50,033 bases of DNA from PVC group bacterium (lineage in GTDB: Bacteria > Auribacterota > Erginobacteria > Erginobacterales > PUNC01), in the NCBI GenBank assembly GCA_003551625.1, contig PUNC01000175.1, positions 1 to 50,033 on the forward strand, written 5' to 3'. The notes below the pieces were generated by a model. That model saw only the letters and a list, made by a program, of their open reading frames with translations. It was not told the origin of the DNA and made no database searches. Below are positions 15,411 to 24,628 of the stretch, one piece after another. How positions within the stretch are numbered: the stretch's first letter is position 1; each line of letters begins with the position of its first letter. A program made the position numbers and the translations under genes.

Positions 15411-16772
15411 TCAACCGAAGAATTTATTAGCCAGGCCGCTGACCATAATCAGGATGATGGCGGCCGGGATCAGATACCTAATCAGAAAGCCCCAGATCCG
15501 GATCCAGGCCGAAGCGGGATCGCCGAGTTCGCAGTCAACCGCCGCTTTTGACGCGGTCCAGACGTATCCGGTAAACAACGCCGCCAGCAGACCTCCCAGG
15601 GGGAGAAAGACGCTGTTGACCAGCCAGTCGTAGGAGTCGAGGATGTCCATTCCCAGGATGCGGACCCCGCTCCAGCCGCTGTAGCCGAGGATGGCCGGGA
15701 TGCCGGCCAGAAAGATCACGAAACCCGAGGACAGGGCGGCCCGAAACCGCTTGAGACCCTTCTCGTCCATCGCCCAGGCCACCACCACTTCCAGCAGGGA
15801 TATCCCGGAAGTCAGGGCGGCGATGCTCAAGACCAGAAAGAAGACGAATCCGGCGGCCCGCCCCATCGCCATCCGGGCGAAAACCGCCGGCAGGGTAACG
15901 AAGGTCAGGCCCGGACCCTGGGCGGCCTCGAAGCCCAGCGCGAAGACGGCGGGAAAGATCGCGAAACCGGCCAGGATGGCGATCCCGGTATCCATCGCCA
16001 CCACCTCCAGGGCGTCTCGGGCCGCGCTCTCGCGCCGGCGGAGATAGCTTCCATAGGTGAGGATCGCTCCCATTCCCAGGCTCAGGGTGAAGAAAGACTG
16101 GGCGATCGCGTCGAGAAAGGTCCCGGCGGTGACCCGGCTCCAGTCGGGACGGAGAAAGAACGCGATCCCGCGGCCCGCCCCCGGAATGGTCACCGCGCGG
16201 ACGATAACGGCGACCATCAGAACCAGGAGCAGCGGCATCAGGTAGAAGACGCATTTCTCGATCCCCTTCACCACCCCGGCCGAGATCACCGCCACGCAAA
16301 GAATCATAAATACCAGGTGGCAGAGCAGGAGGGTCCCGGGAGAGGAGATCAACGAGCCGAACTCGGCCGAGTAGTCCGCCGCGGGGGAAAAACCTTCAAA
16401 GAGCGCCCGCCAGGTGTAATGCAGCGCCCAGCCGGCCACCACCGAGTAGTAGGAAAGGATCACGAAGCCGGTCAGGACCCCGAGCGCGCCGACCAGCCAC
16501 CACGGCGCTCCGGGGGCGAGCGCCCGGAAAGCGCCGACGGGATTTTTCTGGGTCTTCCGGCCCAGAAGCATCTCGTTTAAAAACAGGGGATAGCCGATCA
16601 GGCCGATCGTGACCAGGTAGATGAGCAGAAAGGCGGCGCCCCCGTTGACGCCGGCCACGTAGGGAAACCGCCAGATGTTGCCGAGCCCGACGGCGCTTCC
16701 CGCCGCCGCCAGGACAAAACCGATCCTCGTGCTCCAGCCCTCGCGTTGGTTGTTGTTGGAGTTGTTTCCCAT
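15411..16772 (-). CDS. Sodium:neurotransmitter symporter (SNF/NSS) family transporter
   Basis: A 453-residue polytopic protein with about 11-12 membrane segments. The N-terminal segment RIGFVLAAAGSAVGLGNIWRFPYVAGVNGG is the unwound TM1 of the LeuT fold, which supplies sodium and substrate backbone ligands. Bacterial members such as LeuT and MhsT import amino acids with Na+. The substrate cannot be told here. It is transcribed alone: long non-coding stretches lie on both sides (15267-15410 and 16773-17103). Confidence 0.93.
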   Translation of the reverse strand: MGNNSNNNQREGWSTRIGFVLAAAGSAVGLGNIWRFPYVAGVNGGAAFLLIYLVTIGLIGYPLFLNEMLLGRKTQKNPVGAFRALAPGAPWWLVGALGVLTGFVILSYYSVVAGWALHYTWRALFEGFSPAADYSAEFGSLISSPGTLLLCHLVFMILCVAVISAGVVKGIEKCVFYLMPLLLVLMVAVIVRAVTIPGAGRGIAFFLRPDWSRVTAGTFLDAIAQSFFTLSLGMGAILTYGSYLRRRESAARDALEVVAMDTGIAILAGFAIFPAVFALGFEAAQGPGLTFVTLPAVFARMAMGRAAGFVFFLVLSIAALTSGISLLEVVVAWAMDEKGLKRFRAALSSGFVIFLAGIPAILGYSGWSGVRILGMDILDSYDWLVNSVFLPLGGLLAALFTGYVWTASKAAVDCELGDPASAWIRIWGFLIRYLIPAAIILIMVSGLANKFFG

Positions 16773-16948
16773 TCTTTCCGTCCGGCCGGGAGGAAGCCCG
16801 GATTGAATCCGGTCTGAAAATTAAATCCACCGCTCCGTTTGAATCGTGAGCGCAGACCGGCCTCGGGTTCGTTTTTTTCCAAAAAGGCATTTTACACTTT
16901 CTCGGTGGAGATTCAAGAATTCAGCCCGATTTACTATACGCCGGATCA
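16773..16948. other. Non-coding stretch upstream of the symporter
   Basis: No convincing gene. The small ORFs here are shadows. It should hold the symporter promoter, but I see no clear -35/-10 pair on the minus strand. Confidence 0.5.
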
Positions 16949-17061
16949 GGGACATAAGGGACGGAGAAGGGACTGAAGGGACAGAAAAGGGACTGAAGGG
17001 ACAACAAAGGCGAGGTTAAACCGTCCCTCCGTCCCTTTAGTCCCTCAAGTCCCTGAGTCCC
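16949..17061. repeat. Facing arrays of GGGAC and GTCCC words (large inverted repeat)
   Basis: Six GGGAC words start at 16949, 16958, 16969, 16978, 16989 and 16998, spaced 9, 11, 9, 11, 9 bp, that is a 20-bp super-period. Five complementary GTCCC words follow at 17023, 17031, 17040, 17049 and 17057. The two halves can pair around a short AT-containing centre. It lies 40 bp after the addA stop and probably acts as, or replaced, its terminator. No coding potential. Confidence 0.85.
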
Positions 17062-17103
17062 TCCCGCCCCCGGCATTTCCGGCGCCGACCTGGTGGATCC
17101 GGG

Positions 17104-20100
17104 CTAAATCTCCACCACCTTGCCGGTGGCGGTGAAGACCAGGTAAGCGGAGATCGGAAGCTTGAAGATCCGGGCGGCGGCGGCGGCGTAGGCTTTCATC
17201 TGAGCGCGGTATTTGCTCAGGTGCCTCTTCTCGCCGCCGGGCCGGACCCGGTTGGTCTTATAGTCGTAGATTTCGACCCGGTCGGGAAAGACGGCGGCCA
17301 GGTCGATCACCCCGCTGACCAGCTCTCCCCCGTCCCGGCCGGCGATCAGATCCAGAACGGGGAGTTCGGCCCGGAGTTTCTTCGCGCCGGCGAAACGGGC
17401 CAGGAAATTCGAGGACGCCATCACCTCAAGATCCTTCTTCATCTCTTCTTCCACCCATTCCCGGTCGGGCCGGCTTTTTTCCAAAAACGCGTCCAGAATC
17501 CCGGCCGGATCCGGCTCTTTCCCCCGAACCCAACCTTCCAGGGCCAGGTGAAGCGCGCTTCCCAGCGTGAGGTGCTTGGCCAGCCCCGATTCGTCGGCGG
17601 GGGAATCGTAATCCCGGTAACGGTCTTCGCCGGCGGCGGGGCGGAAGAGAACGGGACCGGTCGGACCCGCCGGATCGAATATCTTTTCGTCCACCGCGGC
17701 CGCGGCGGGAACCGACACGGCCGGCGCCTCCGGCAGCGAGGTCTCGTCCCGGAGGGAGACCAGGGCTTCCTGCCCGCAATGATCTGCGCGCTCGACGCTC
17801 CATTTGCCGGCGGCGGCCAGCGCTTCGGCGCCGGAAAGAATCCGCTCCCATTGGCTAGGGCCGGGGCGAGGGGGCTCGACCCCGCTGATAAAGAGGTGCT
17901 GGGCGGCCCGGGTCAGAGCCACGTATAGTATCCGCAGTTCCTCGGCGGCGGCCTCCTCCGCCGCGCGGGAGCGCCAGTCCTCGAATTTCGGGTCCCCGGA
18001 GGGCTGAAGCCGGGAGGGAGGCAGATAGACCAGCGGCGGCACCCCGGCGCCTTCCCGCAACCGGACGAAGGTGTCGTTGCTCCCCGCCGGCCTCATCTCG
18101 GAGGCGGCGTCGAAGAGAAAGAGGACCGGGAACTCCAGCCCCTTGGCCTTGTGCACCGTCATCAGGCGGACGCAATCTCCGGCCTGGCCGGCCATCCTGG
18201 TCTCGTCCTCGTCCGACATCCGGCGCAGCGCCTCCCGGCACTGACTGACCGAAAGATGCCCCTTCTCCGCCATCTCGCCCAGAAGGTCCACCATCTTGTC
18301 CAGGTTGAGCGCCGGCAGATCGTCGCCGTAAAAATTCCGGTAGGCCGCGCGGGCGCTGGAAGCCTGGAAGAATTCCTCCAGCACCCGGCAGAGCCCGAGG
18401 CGGCCGATCGAGGCGCGGGCGTCGGCCAGCAGTTTCCGGGGGCGGGCGGGGCCGGCCCGACAAAGAACTTCCCACAGGCTCTCCTCCTTCGATTTCTCTT
18501 CCAATAGCTCCGCCAGACCGCTGTCGTCGATTCCCACCAGGGGGGAGCGCAGGACCGCGGCCAGGGCCGCGCTGTCGGCGGGCTCGACCAGGAAATCCAG
18601 CAGCGCCAGCGTGTCGGCGACCTCGCGCCTTTCGTAGAAACCGCCGTGTTCTTCCCGGCGGCAGGGCACGCCGAACCGGGAAAGGGCCGCTTCCAGATAG
18701 CGCGAGGGACGGGCCTTGCGGTAGATGACGGCGATATCCGACCAGCGGCAGGAACGGCGGCGGAGACCGTCGTTTTCCCCTTCCACCCTCACCGACAGGC
18801 GTTTCGGGGCGGCGGCGATGGCCCGCGCGACGCGTTCGGCGTCGTCGCGCCAGCGCCCCGTGATGAGACGCCGGGCGGCGGTATCGTCTTTGGCCACCAG
18901 CGGATAGACGGTCACCGAGGCGGGCGAACGCGGCCGAACGGTCCCGTGTTCCTCCCACATCGGCAGCCGCCCGTCGGCGAAGACGGTGTTGAAGAAATCG
19001 CAGAGCAGGGGCGCGGCCCGCCAGCTCCGGTTCAGTTTCTCCAGAACCAGGTTCTCCCTCTCTCCGGCGGAGAGGGCCAGCTGCTCGAGCAGGGTATAGT
19101 CGGCGCCGCGAAAGCCGTAGATGCTCTGCTTGAGATCCCCGACGGCGAAGAAACTCTGGCGGGAGTAGGTCCCCTCACCGGCGACCAGCTCCTCCATCAG
19201 GGGCCGGAAGAACCGCCACTGCAGGGGGTTGGTATCCTGGAACTCGTCGATCAGCAGATGCTGAACTCCGGCCTGGACGGTGAAGGCGATGCCGGGATCG
19301 CGCAGCAGGCGGCAGGCGGCCAGGGCGATATCGGTGAAATCGACGGCTCCCAGCTCCGCCTTGACCCCGGAAACGATCTCCCGATACCCGCCGTAAAGCT
19401 CCAGCATCAGGGTGAGGAAACGGTTATAGGCGCGTCTCTTCACTCCCAGCCGGTATCTTCGCATCAGATCGGCCACCGGTTCGCCGTATTGTTTCAGCTT
19501 CCGCGGGAAATAGTTGAAGCTGAGCGAAAATTCCTCTTCCGGAAGATCGTTTTCCGGCCATCCCTCCTTTTCCGGCTTGAAGAAGCGGGACGAGACCAGG
19601 GCGGCGAAATCGCCGCTTTCGGCCAGCGCCGCCATCTCGGAACGCCGGTCGGGGGGCCAGCCGTCTTCGTCCAGGGCCCGGCGCATCAGATCCCAGACCG
19701 ACGACCTAAGCTCTTCCGGCCCCGGGGCCCCCTCCTCGGGAAGGAGCAGGTCCCGCAGAAGGCCCGCTTCTTCTTCGCCGCCGTAACGGTAATAGAGAAC
19801 CGGTCGCAAATCCCGGTAGAGTTTCTGAAGAAAAGAGCGCGCCCGGTCGATATCGCCCTCAAGCATCTCCAGCGCGGGGCGGAGACGCGCGGCGGCGGAC
19901 GGGGAGTTCAACAACCGGTTCCAGGCTATCCTCAGAATCTCCGCTACGCCGCTGGGCGAGGCGGTCTCCGCTCCCACCGGCAGGCCGGATTCAAGGGCGA
20001 ACCGCCGGACCAGCCAGCTGAAGAGCGAATCCATGGTCATCACCCGCATCGTCTGGCTGCGGCGCAGGATCAGGCCGGCCGCCGCCGCCGGCCCGGGAGA

Positions 20101-20328
20101 AACCTTCCCCGACACCGGCGTCAGCATCCGGGCCGCCTCCTCGATTATCCGCTGCTGCATCTCGGCGGCGGCCTTGCGGGTAAAGGTAACCGTGAGCAAA
20201 CGGCTTAACCGGAGCTCCGGCGCCGAAAACGCCTGCTCCAGATACCGGCCGACCAGCCGGTAGGTTTTCCCGGCGCCGGCGGAAGCGACGATCACCCGGG
20301 AGGCGTCCGGAGATGCCCGATCAGTCAT
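17104..20328 (-). CDS. addA: AddA-type helicase-nuclease (UvrD helicase with RecB-like nuclease)
   Basis: A 1074-residue superfamily 1 helicase. Walker A is SAGAGKT (about residues 16-22), motif II is LLIDEFQDTNPLQWRFF, with SFFAVGDLKQSIYGFRGAD after it and VRLMTVHKAKGLEFPVLFLF (motif V region). The C-terminus has a PD-(D/E)XK nuclease (GVIDLAAVFPDRVEIYDYKTNR). With AddB it resects double-strand breaks for RecA loading. Start overlaps the addB stop by 8 bp, so both subunits are coupled. The long plus-strand ORF at 18646-20208 is a GC-driven shadow. Confidence 0.92.
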   Translation of the reverse strand: MTDRASPDASRVIVASAGAGKTYRLVGRYLEQAFSAPELRLSRLLTVTFTRKAAAEMQQRIIEEAARMLTPVSGKVSPGPAAAAGLILRRSQTMRVMTMDSLFSWLVRRFALESGLPVGAETASPSGVAEILRIAWNRLLNSPSAAARLRPALEMLEGDIDRARSFLQKLYRDLRPVLYYRYGGEEEAGLLRDLLLPEEGAPGPEELRSSVWDLMRRALDEDGWPPDRRSEMAALAESGDFAALVSSRFFKPEKEGWPENDLPEEEFSLSFNYFPRKLKQYGEPVADLMRRYRLGVKRRAYNRFLTLMLELYGGYREIVSGVKAELGAVDFTDIALAACRLLRDPGIAFTVQAGVQHLLIDEFQDTNPLQWRFFRPLMEELVAGEGTYSRQSFFAVGDLKQSIYGFRGADYTLLEQLALSAGERENLVLEKLNRSWRAAPLLCDFFNTVFADGRLPMWEEHGTVRPRSPASVTVYPLVAKDDTAARRLITGRWRDDAERVARAIAAAPKRLSVRVEGENDGLRRRSCRWSDIAVIYRKARPSRYLEAALSRFGVPCRREEHGGFYERREVADTLALLDFLVEPADSAALAAVLRSPLVGIDDSGLAELLEEKSKEESLWEVLCRAGPARPRKLLADARASIGRLGLCRVLEEFFQASSARAAYRNFYGDDLPALNLDKMVDLLGEMAEKGHLSVSQCREALRRMSDEDETRMAGQAGDCVRLMTVHKAKGLEFPVLFLFDAASEMRPAGSNDTFVRLREGAGVPPLVYLPPSRLQPSGDPKFEDWRSRAAEEAAAEELRILYVALTRAAQHLFISGVEPPRPGPSQWERILSGAEALAAAGKWSVERADHCGQEALVSLRDETSLPEAPAVSVPAAAAVDEKIFDPAGPTGPVLFRPAAGEDRYRDYDSPADESGLAKHLTLGSALHLALEGWVRGKEPDPAGILDAFLEKSRPDREWVEEEMKKDLEVMASSNFLARFAGAKKLRAELPVLDLIAGRDGGELVSGVIDLAAVFPDRVEIYDYKTNRVRPGGEKRHLSKYRAQMKAYAAAAARIFKLPISAYLVFTATGKVVEI

Positions 20329-23092
20329 CGCGGCCTCCTTCTTCCGGACCGGCGCCCTCCTCTCCCGACCGGCAGACCCCCGGGTAGGGGCAGAACGCGC
20401 AGTAGCGCTCGTCGGGATCGGCGGAAACTCCGCCGGCGGCCGCGATCCCGGCCAGCCGGTCTTTCAACGCCCGGGCCAGCCGCGCGCCCAGCCCTCCCTC
20501 CGGGATCTCGGTCATTCCCGGCCGGCCGCGCCCGAGCAGGGAGCAGTAACCCAGCCGGCTGACGGGCTTCTTCGCCCGCTCCAGCATCAGGGCGTAAAAA
20601 GGCAACTGGGGCCGGGAAAGGTCCTCCACCTCCCTCTTTCCGGCGATGCTCCGGGACTTGAAATCGATCACTATCCGCTCGCCGGCGGCGGAGAGACCGA
20701 GGAAATCGGCCCGTCCGGAAAGATTGAAGGTCGATCCGCCGGCGGACAGTTCGGAAGACAGCCTTTCCTCCCAGGAAGACGGATTCCATTCGGCCAGCAG
20801 TTTGGCCAGCCGGCCGGCGGCCGGTCTCCAGGCCCCGCACTGCAGCATCATCCGCAGAAAGGCGAAACCGGCGATTCGGGGAACCAGGCGTGAGCTCAAC
20901 CCGACCAGCTCGGCCTCGATCCCGGCGGCCGTGAGACCGCGTTTTTCCCAGAATCTCGATTTCCAGAATTCCGCGACGATCCGGTGCAGATATGTACCCT
21001 CGACCCGGCGGTCCGGCTCTTCCTTCAGTTCCGGCCCCTCCGCCACCCCCTTGAGCTCCAGGTAAAAACGATAGGGACAGTTAAGAAGGGCCTCGCAGGC
21101 CCCCGCGTTGAGATGGATCCGCCGGGGCAGCGACACCCTCAGGAAGGCCGCGGACGGGGGCGGCGGAGCTTGGTTTCCCCGGCCGGCCGCCGCCGCGCGC
21201 CAGCGCAGATCGCTGCGGCTGGCCGCGCCTTCGGGGACCGCGTAACCGCGGCCGGCCAGCCGCAGGCGGGTGATGAAGCGGCTCTCGGCGGAATCCTCGT
21301 TCTCCGCCTGGGCGCAGCGGGTCAGGACCACCCGCCGGGGCTGAACGACCAGGGAGAAGAAACCCAGCTCCTCGAGTTCCTCAAGATGGTCCGGATTGAG
21401 CAGCCCGAACTCCCGGCGGACGGAATGCTCCTCAACCAGGCGGGTGGGAAGCGGGGCCGGGAACTGCCCCTCGTTCATACCGCACAGGATAAGAGTTTCG
21501 GCCGGGACCATCCGCGCCTCCATCGGATGAAGCAGCTGAACTCCCCGGAAGGGCTGGGGGGAAGCGTAGATCTCGTCCTGAAAGACCAGCTTTTCCAGGA
21601 ACGCCAGGTGTTCGACCGGCTTGCCCGGCAGGGGGCAGGCGGCGTCGAGAAGAACAAACTGCCGCAGGGACTGCCGGAGCTTGACCCGGACGGCGGCCTC
21701 GATCTCGCCGGCCGGAAACACCCGGCAACAGCGATCATAAAGTTTCAGGGCCAGCGCGGCCAGCCCTCCCAGCCCCGCCGGGCGCGGGAGAAGGCGGTGA
21801 AGATCTTCCAGCGCCGGGAGCAAATCGTCTTTCCCGTCAAAATCGGCCGAATGGGAAAACGCGTCGCGGAGCTGAGAGTAATTTTCGAAAAACCTGTTCT
21901 CGATGAAGCGCCGCAGCCGGTGATTAGTTCCCTCCCGGCAACGGCCGTCGCCGGCCAGCAGTTCCGCCGCTCCCGGAGTCCGGGAAAAAGCCATCAGGCG
22001 GGAGCTGCCGAATCCCAGCACCGCCAGTTCGAGCAGGGCCCGGAGAAGCTGGACCGCCGGGTCCGCGTAGCATTTTCTGGCCAGGGCATCGCTTACCGGA
22101 AGGAGACCGCCGGAATCGGAGACGGGAGCGGAGAAGACGGCGGAGAAGACTTCGACATAGCGCTGACGACGGGGAATGACGACCAGAGCCCTCTCCCCCC
22201 GGGCGTGAGCGGCCAGGGCCTCATACTTGGCCTGGCGGGCTTCGGCGGTCAGGGACGGCAGCGCCAGGATCTTGAACTTTTCCAGTCCGGCCGTCCCGGA
22301 AGCCGGCAGCCCCTCGCCGTCGAGGACCGCCAGGAGGGGGCGCGGTTCCCGCGCCGCCAGCGCCGGCCGCAGATCGTGACCCAGGGAGGCGGCGAACCGG
22401 ACGACGGGAGTGAAAGCGGGAGTCGAATCCGCCGGGAAGACATACTCCGGAACAGGTTCGATCCCCTTGAGAAAATCGATCTGCGCCGAGGCGGCGTCGT
22501 AGAAGCCGCAGATCAGCACTCTTTCATAACCGTGGCCGGAGGGAGCGGGGGACGGAAGAGTCCAATCCGAGTCGATACATCCCTTCTCCCGGACGGCGGC
22601 GAAGTAACCTTCGGCCAGAACCGCCAATTCCCGGGCGCACTCACCCCAGTAGAGGGCGTAATCATTGCTCCCGAAAGGATTGGCCTCGAAGGCCCCGGCC
22701 AGCCGCTCGAATACGTCCGGAGCGTCCACCCGGTGGCCGGCGGCCGCTAACTCCCCGAAAAAGTCCCCGATCAACCCTTCCATACCCGGCCCAAGACGGC
22801 GCCAGCGCCCTTTGGCGAGCAGCGACCGCAGGATCAGGTTTCTTTCGAGAACGGTGACCGGGCGGCCGGAGGGAGAAGCAGACAAGAGCGCGATCAACCC
22901 CGCCAGGGTGGTCACGCGGGGAGGGAGACAGGCCCCCGCCCTCTCGGCCAGTTCCCGGCGGAAATGCTGGCCCAGCCGGGCGGTGGGAAAGACGGCGACC
23001 TGGCGGGAGAAATCGTTGCCGCCGGCGGCGGCGACCAGGCCGGCGACAAAACGGGGAAGGTTTTGCTCGGGAGAGATCAGATGGAAAGACAT
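20321..23092 (-). CDS. addB: AddB-type nuclease subunit with iron-sulfur cysteines
   Basis: A 923-residue partner of AddA. I start at the ATG at 23092 rather than the TTG at 23107. No Walker A is visible near the N-terminus (VAVFPTARLGQHFRREL), so helicase activity is probably lost, as in the inactivated AddB of some lineages. The C-terminus has the RecB-type nuclease core (ERIVIDFKSRS) and the 4Fe-4S cysteine set of AddB: CEALLNCPYRFYLE before the nuclease and C-x2-C-x5-C (CAFCPYPGVC) after it. It supplies the second nuclease for the other strand. Confidence 0.88.
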   Translation of the reverse strand: MSFHLISPEQNLPRFVAGLVAAAGGNDFSRQVAVFPTARLGQHFRRELAERAGACLPPRVTTLAGLIALLSASPSGRPVTVLERNLILRSLLAKGRWRRLGPGMEGLIGDFFGELAAAGHRVDAPDVFERLAGAFEANPFGSNDYALYWGECARELAVLAEGYFAAVREKGCIDSDWTLPSPAPSGHGYERVLICGFYDAASAQIDFLKGIEPVPEYVFPADSTPAFTPVVRFAASLGHDLRPALAAREPRPLLAVLDGEGLPASGTAGLEKFKILALPSLTAEARQAKYEALAAHARGERALVVIPRRQRYVEVFSAVFSAPVSDSGGLLPVSDALARKCYADPAVQLLRALLELAVLGFGSSRLMAFSRTPGAAELLAGDGRCREGTNHRLRRFIENRFFENYSQLRDAFSHSADFDGKDDLLPALEDLHRLLPRPAGLGGLAALALKLYDRCCRVFPAGEIEAAVRVKLRQSLRQFVLLDAACPLPGKPVEHLAFLEKLVFQDEIYASPQPFRGVQLLHPMEARMVPAETLILCGMNEGQFPAPLPTRLVEEHSVRREFGLLNPDHLEELEELGFFSLVVQPRRVVLTRCAQAENEDSAESRFITRLRLAGRGYAVPEGAASRSDLRWRAAAAGRGNQAPPPPSAAFLRVSLPRRIHLNAGACEALLNCPYRFYLELKGVAEGPELKEEPDRRVEGTYLHRIVAEFWKSRFWEKRGLTAAGIEAELVGLSSRLVPRIAGFAFLRMMLQCGAWRPAAGRLAKLLAEWNPSSWEERLSSELSAGGSTFNLSGRADFLGLSAAGERIVIDFKSRSIAGKREVEDLSRPQLPFYALMLERAKKPVSRLGYCSLLGRGRPGMTEIPEGGLGARLARALKDRLAGIAAAGGVSADPDERYCAFCPYPGVCRSGEEGAGPEEGGRDD

Positions 23093-23405
23093 ATTGTTCT
23101 CACGCAAAGACGCAAAGATCGCTAAGTGCTCCGCACCCTGATAAAAGCAGATTTTAGCCCCGAAAAATGGCTCCTACGGCGCCATCTCGGGGTAAAATTT
23201 CAGAATTTAGATTCCGGCTACGCTCCGCACCCTATCCCCCTTTGTTCTCGCGCAGAGACGCGGAGACGCGGGGTTGCGCACCCTCGGACCAAGTTAGAAA
23301 GGATGCATAGCGCAAAGAGCTGGAGCATGGGGTTAAAACACTCCCCTCGGCCCCCTTTCAGCCCGGTTCGTCAGCCTTTACCTAATAGTCTAACAGCCTA
23401 ATCCC
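23093..23405. repeat. Non-coding stretch with two degenerate short-word repeats
   Basis: No gene is visible between addB and the transporter. It contains two related arrays: TTCTCACGCAAAGACGCAAA (23096 on) and TTCTCGCGCAGAGACGCGGA (23244 on), i.e. period ~8 variants of ACGCAAAG/ACGCGGAG. A third array of CAGCCTAA-like words (CTAACAGCCTAATC and relatives) runs from about 23370 to 23411 into the 3' end of the next gene. The promoter for addB must lie here but is not obvious. Confidence 0.65.
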
Positions 23406-24086
23406 CTACAGCCTGTATTTCCGCGCGATTCTTCGCCCCCAGTAGATGAAGGGAGTGTCGGCCGCGGCCACGATCAGCTTGAAAAGATAGGTGGTCACCA
23501 CCAGCTGAACAAAGACCCCGGCGCTGAAAAGACCGGCAAAAGCGATCGTGGAGAAGACCAGGGTGTCGATCAGCTGGCTGACCAGGGTCGAGGCGTTGTT
23601 CCTCAGCCAGAGATGGCGCCCGGAAGTTTTCCTCTTCCACATCTGGAAGGCCCAGACGTCGTGAAGCTGGCTGACCAGGTAGGCCGCGAGGCTGGCCGCC
23701 GCGATCCGGGGAAAGAAACCGAAGAGATCGGCCAGCGCCGGGTGAATGAAATCCTCGGGCGCGGGAAGATAAAGCAGATCGATCTGCAGATAAAGGGTCG
23801 TCAACAGCAGGGCCGCCAGTCCCAGCCAGACCGCCCTCCTGGCTTCGGAAGGCCCGTAGAGTTCATTTATGAGATCGGTGGCGAAGAATATCCCGGCGTA
23901 GAGAATATTGCCCAGGGTCGCCGTCAGCCCGAATATCTCCACTATCTTCATCACCTGGATGTTGCAGACGATCACCGAAAGGACCAGGGCGCCGTAAAGG
24001 CCCGCTCTCCCGAATACCCGCAACAGGACCAGGTTGGCCGACAGGACCAGGAAGATCGATCCGATCCAGAGAAGCTCGTTGGTCAT
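23406..24086 (-). CDS. Queuosine precursor transporter, YhhQ/VUT family
   Basis: A 226-residue protein with about six to seven membrane segments. The motif FATDLINELYGPSEARRAVWLG matches the YhhQ family (PF02592, formerly DUF165), in which ND-x-YG-x-x-EAR-x-x-W is conserved. E. coli YhhQ imports preQ0/preQ1 for the tRNA modification queuosine. The next operon codes for another tRNA modification enzyme (dus), a loose functional link. It lies 30 bp downstream of the YfiM-like gene and has AAAAAGGA before the ATG. Confidence 0.9.
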   Translation of the reverse strand: MTNELLWIGSIFLVLSANLVLLRVFGRAGLYGALVLSVIVCNIQVMKIVEIFGLTATLGNILYAGIFFATDLINELYGPSEARRAVWLGLAALLLTTLYLQIDLLYLPAPEDFIHPALADLFGFFPRIAAASLAAYLVSQLHDVWAFQMWKRKTSGRHLWLRNNASTLVSQLIDTLVFSTIAFAGLFSAGVFVQLVVTTYLFKLIVAAADTPFIYWGRRIARKYRL

Positions 24087-24116
24087 TAAACGCCGATTCC
24101 TTTTTCCGTAATTACG

Positions 24117-24464
24117 CTACTCCGCCGCCGAAGCCGCCAGAACGCCGGCGACCGCGCCGGCCAGGTTCCAGGCCATATCCTTCCAGCTCCATCTCCCCCC
24201 CCGGGAGCGGTCCCAAGCCTCCTTGGCGGAGCCGACGGAAAGAGCCAGTCCCAGGGCCGCCGCCGCGCTCTCGTCCCGGGAAAACCCTCTTCCGCGGGCC
24301 AGGGAAGTCGAGGCGGCGGCGACAGTGGCCGCGGCGGAGAAATGAAGAGGCTTGTCGCTTCCCAGCCAGCGGTCCGTTCCCGGGCCGGCCGAACAACCGG
24401 CCAGAAGCGCCAGCGCTCCGAACAGGAAGGATATTATCCGCCGATATCTGTCTTGCCCGCTCAT
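24117..24464 (-). CDS. YfiM-like lipoprotein (DUF2279-type)
   Basis: The ORF track starts 120 bp earlier, but the ATG at 24464 gives a clean lipoprotein signal (ISFLFGALALLAGC, Cys at about residue 23). The 115-residue product matches E. coli YfiM in pattern: WLGSDKPLHFSAAA, SRDESAAAALGLALSVGSAKEAWD, then RWSWKDMAWNLAGAVAG. Function of this family is unknown; an outer-membrane location is likely. It is transcribed with the queuosine transporter gene downstream. Confidence 0.75.
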   Translation of the reverse strand: MSGQDRYRRIISFLFGALALLAGCSAGPGTDRWLGSDKPLHFSAAATVAAASTSLARGRGFSRDESAAAALGLALSVGSAKEAWDRSRGGRWSWKDMAWNLAGAVAGVLAASAAE

Positions 24465-24583
24465 CCCCGATTTCCCGGCGGCCGCGAACGGCCCGGCTCC
24501 CGGGCCGATTATAGTCCCGCCCCCGGATTTCTTCAACCGGGACGGCTCGACTTTCAACCGTTTGGACACCAGGATGATAACCA

Positions 24584-24622
24584 TAATTATTCGTGAAAAC
24601 CGCCGGTTTTCGTGAATAATTA
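24584..24622. repeat. 39-bp near-perfect palindrome between divergent YfiM-like gene and dus
   Basis: TAATTATTCGTGAAAACCG is followed by a near-reverse complement ending GAATAATTA, with only the inner GTG out of register. It ends 7 bp before the dus ATG and overlaps where a ribosome would bind. It could be an operator, a leader hairpin masking the dus start, or a relic of a small inverted-repeat element. Confidence 0.7.
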
Positions 24623-24628
24623 GGGTTT

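Noticed and set aside
16949-17061. CRISPR array
   Set aside because: Words are only 5 bp with 8-11 bp steps, and the second half is inverted; no repeat-spacer structure.
18646-22750. Plus-strand ORFs of 520 and 588 residues opposite addA/addB
   Set aside because: Shadow frames; the minus-strand genes have full motif sets.
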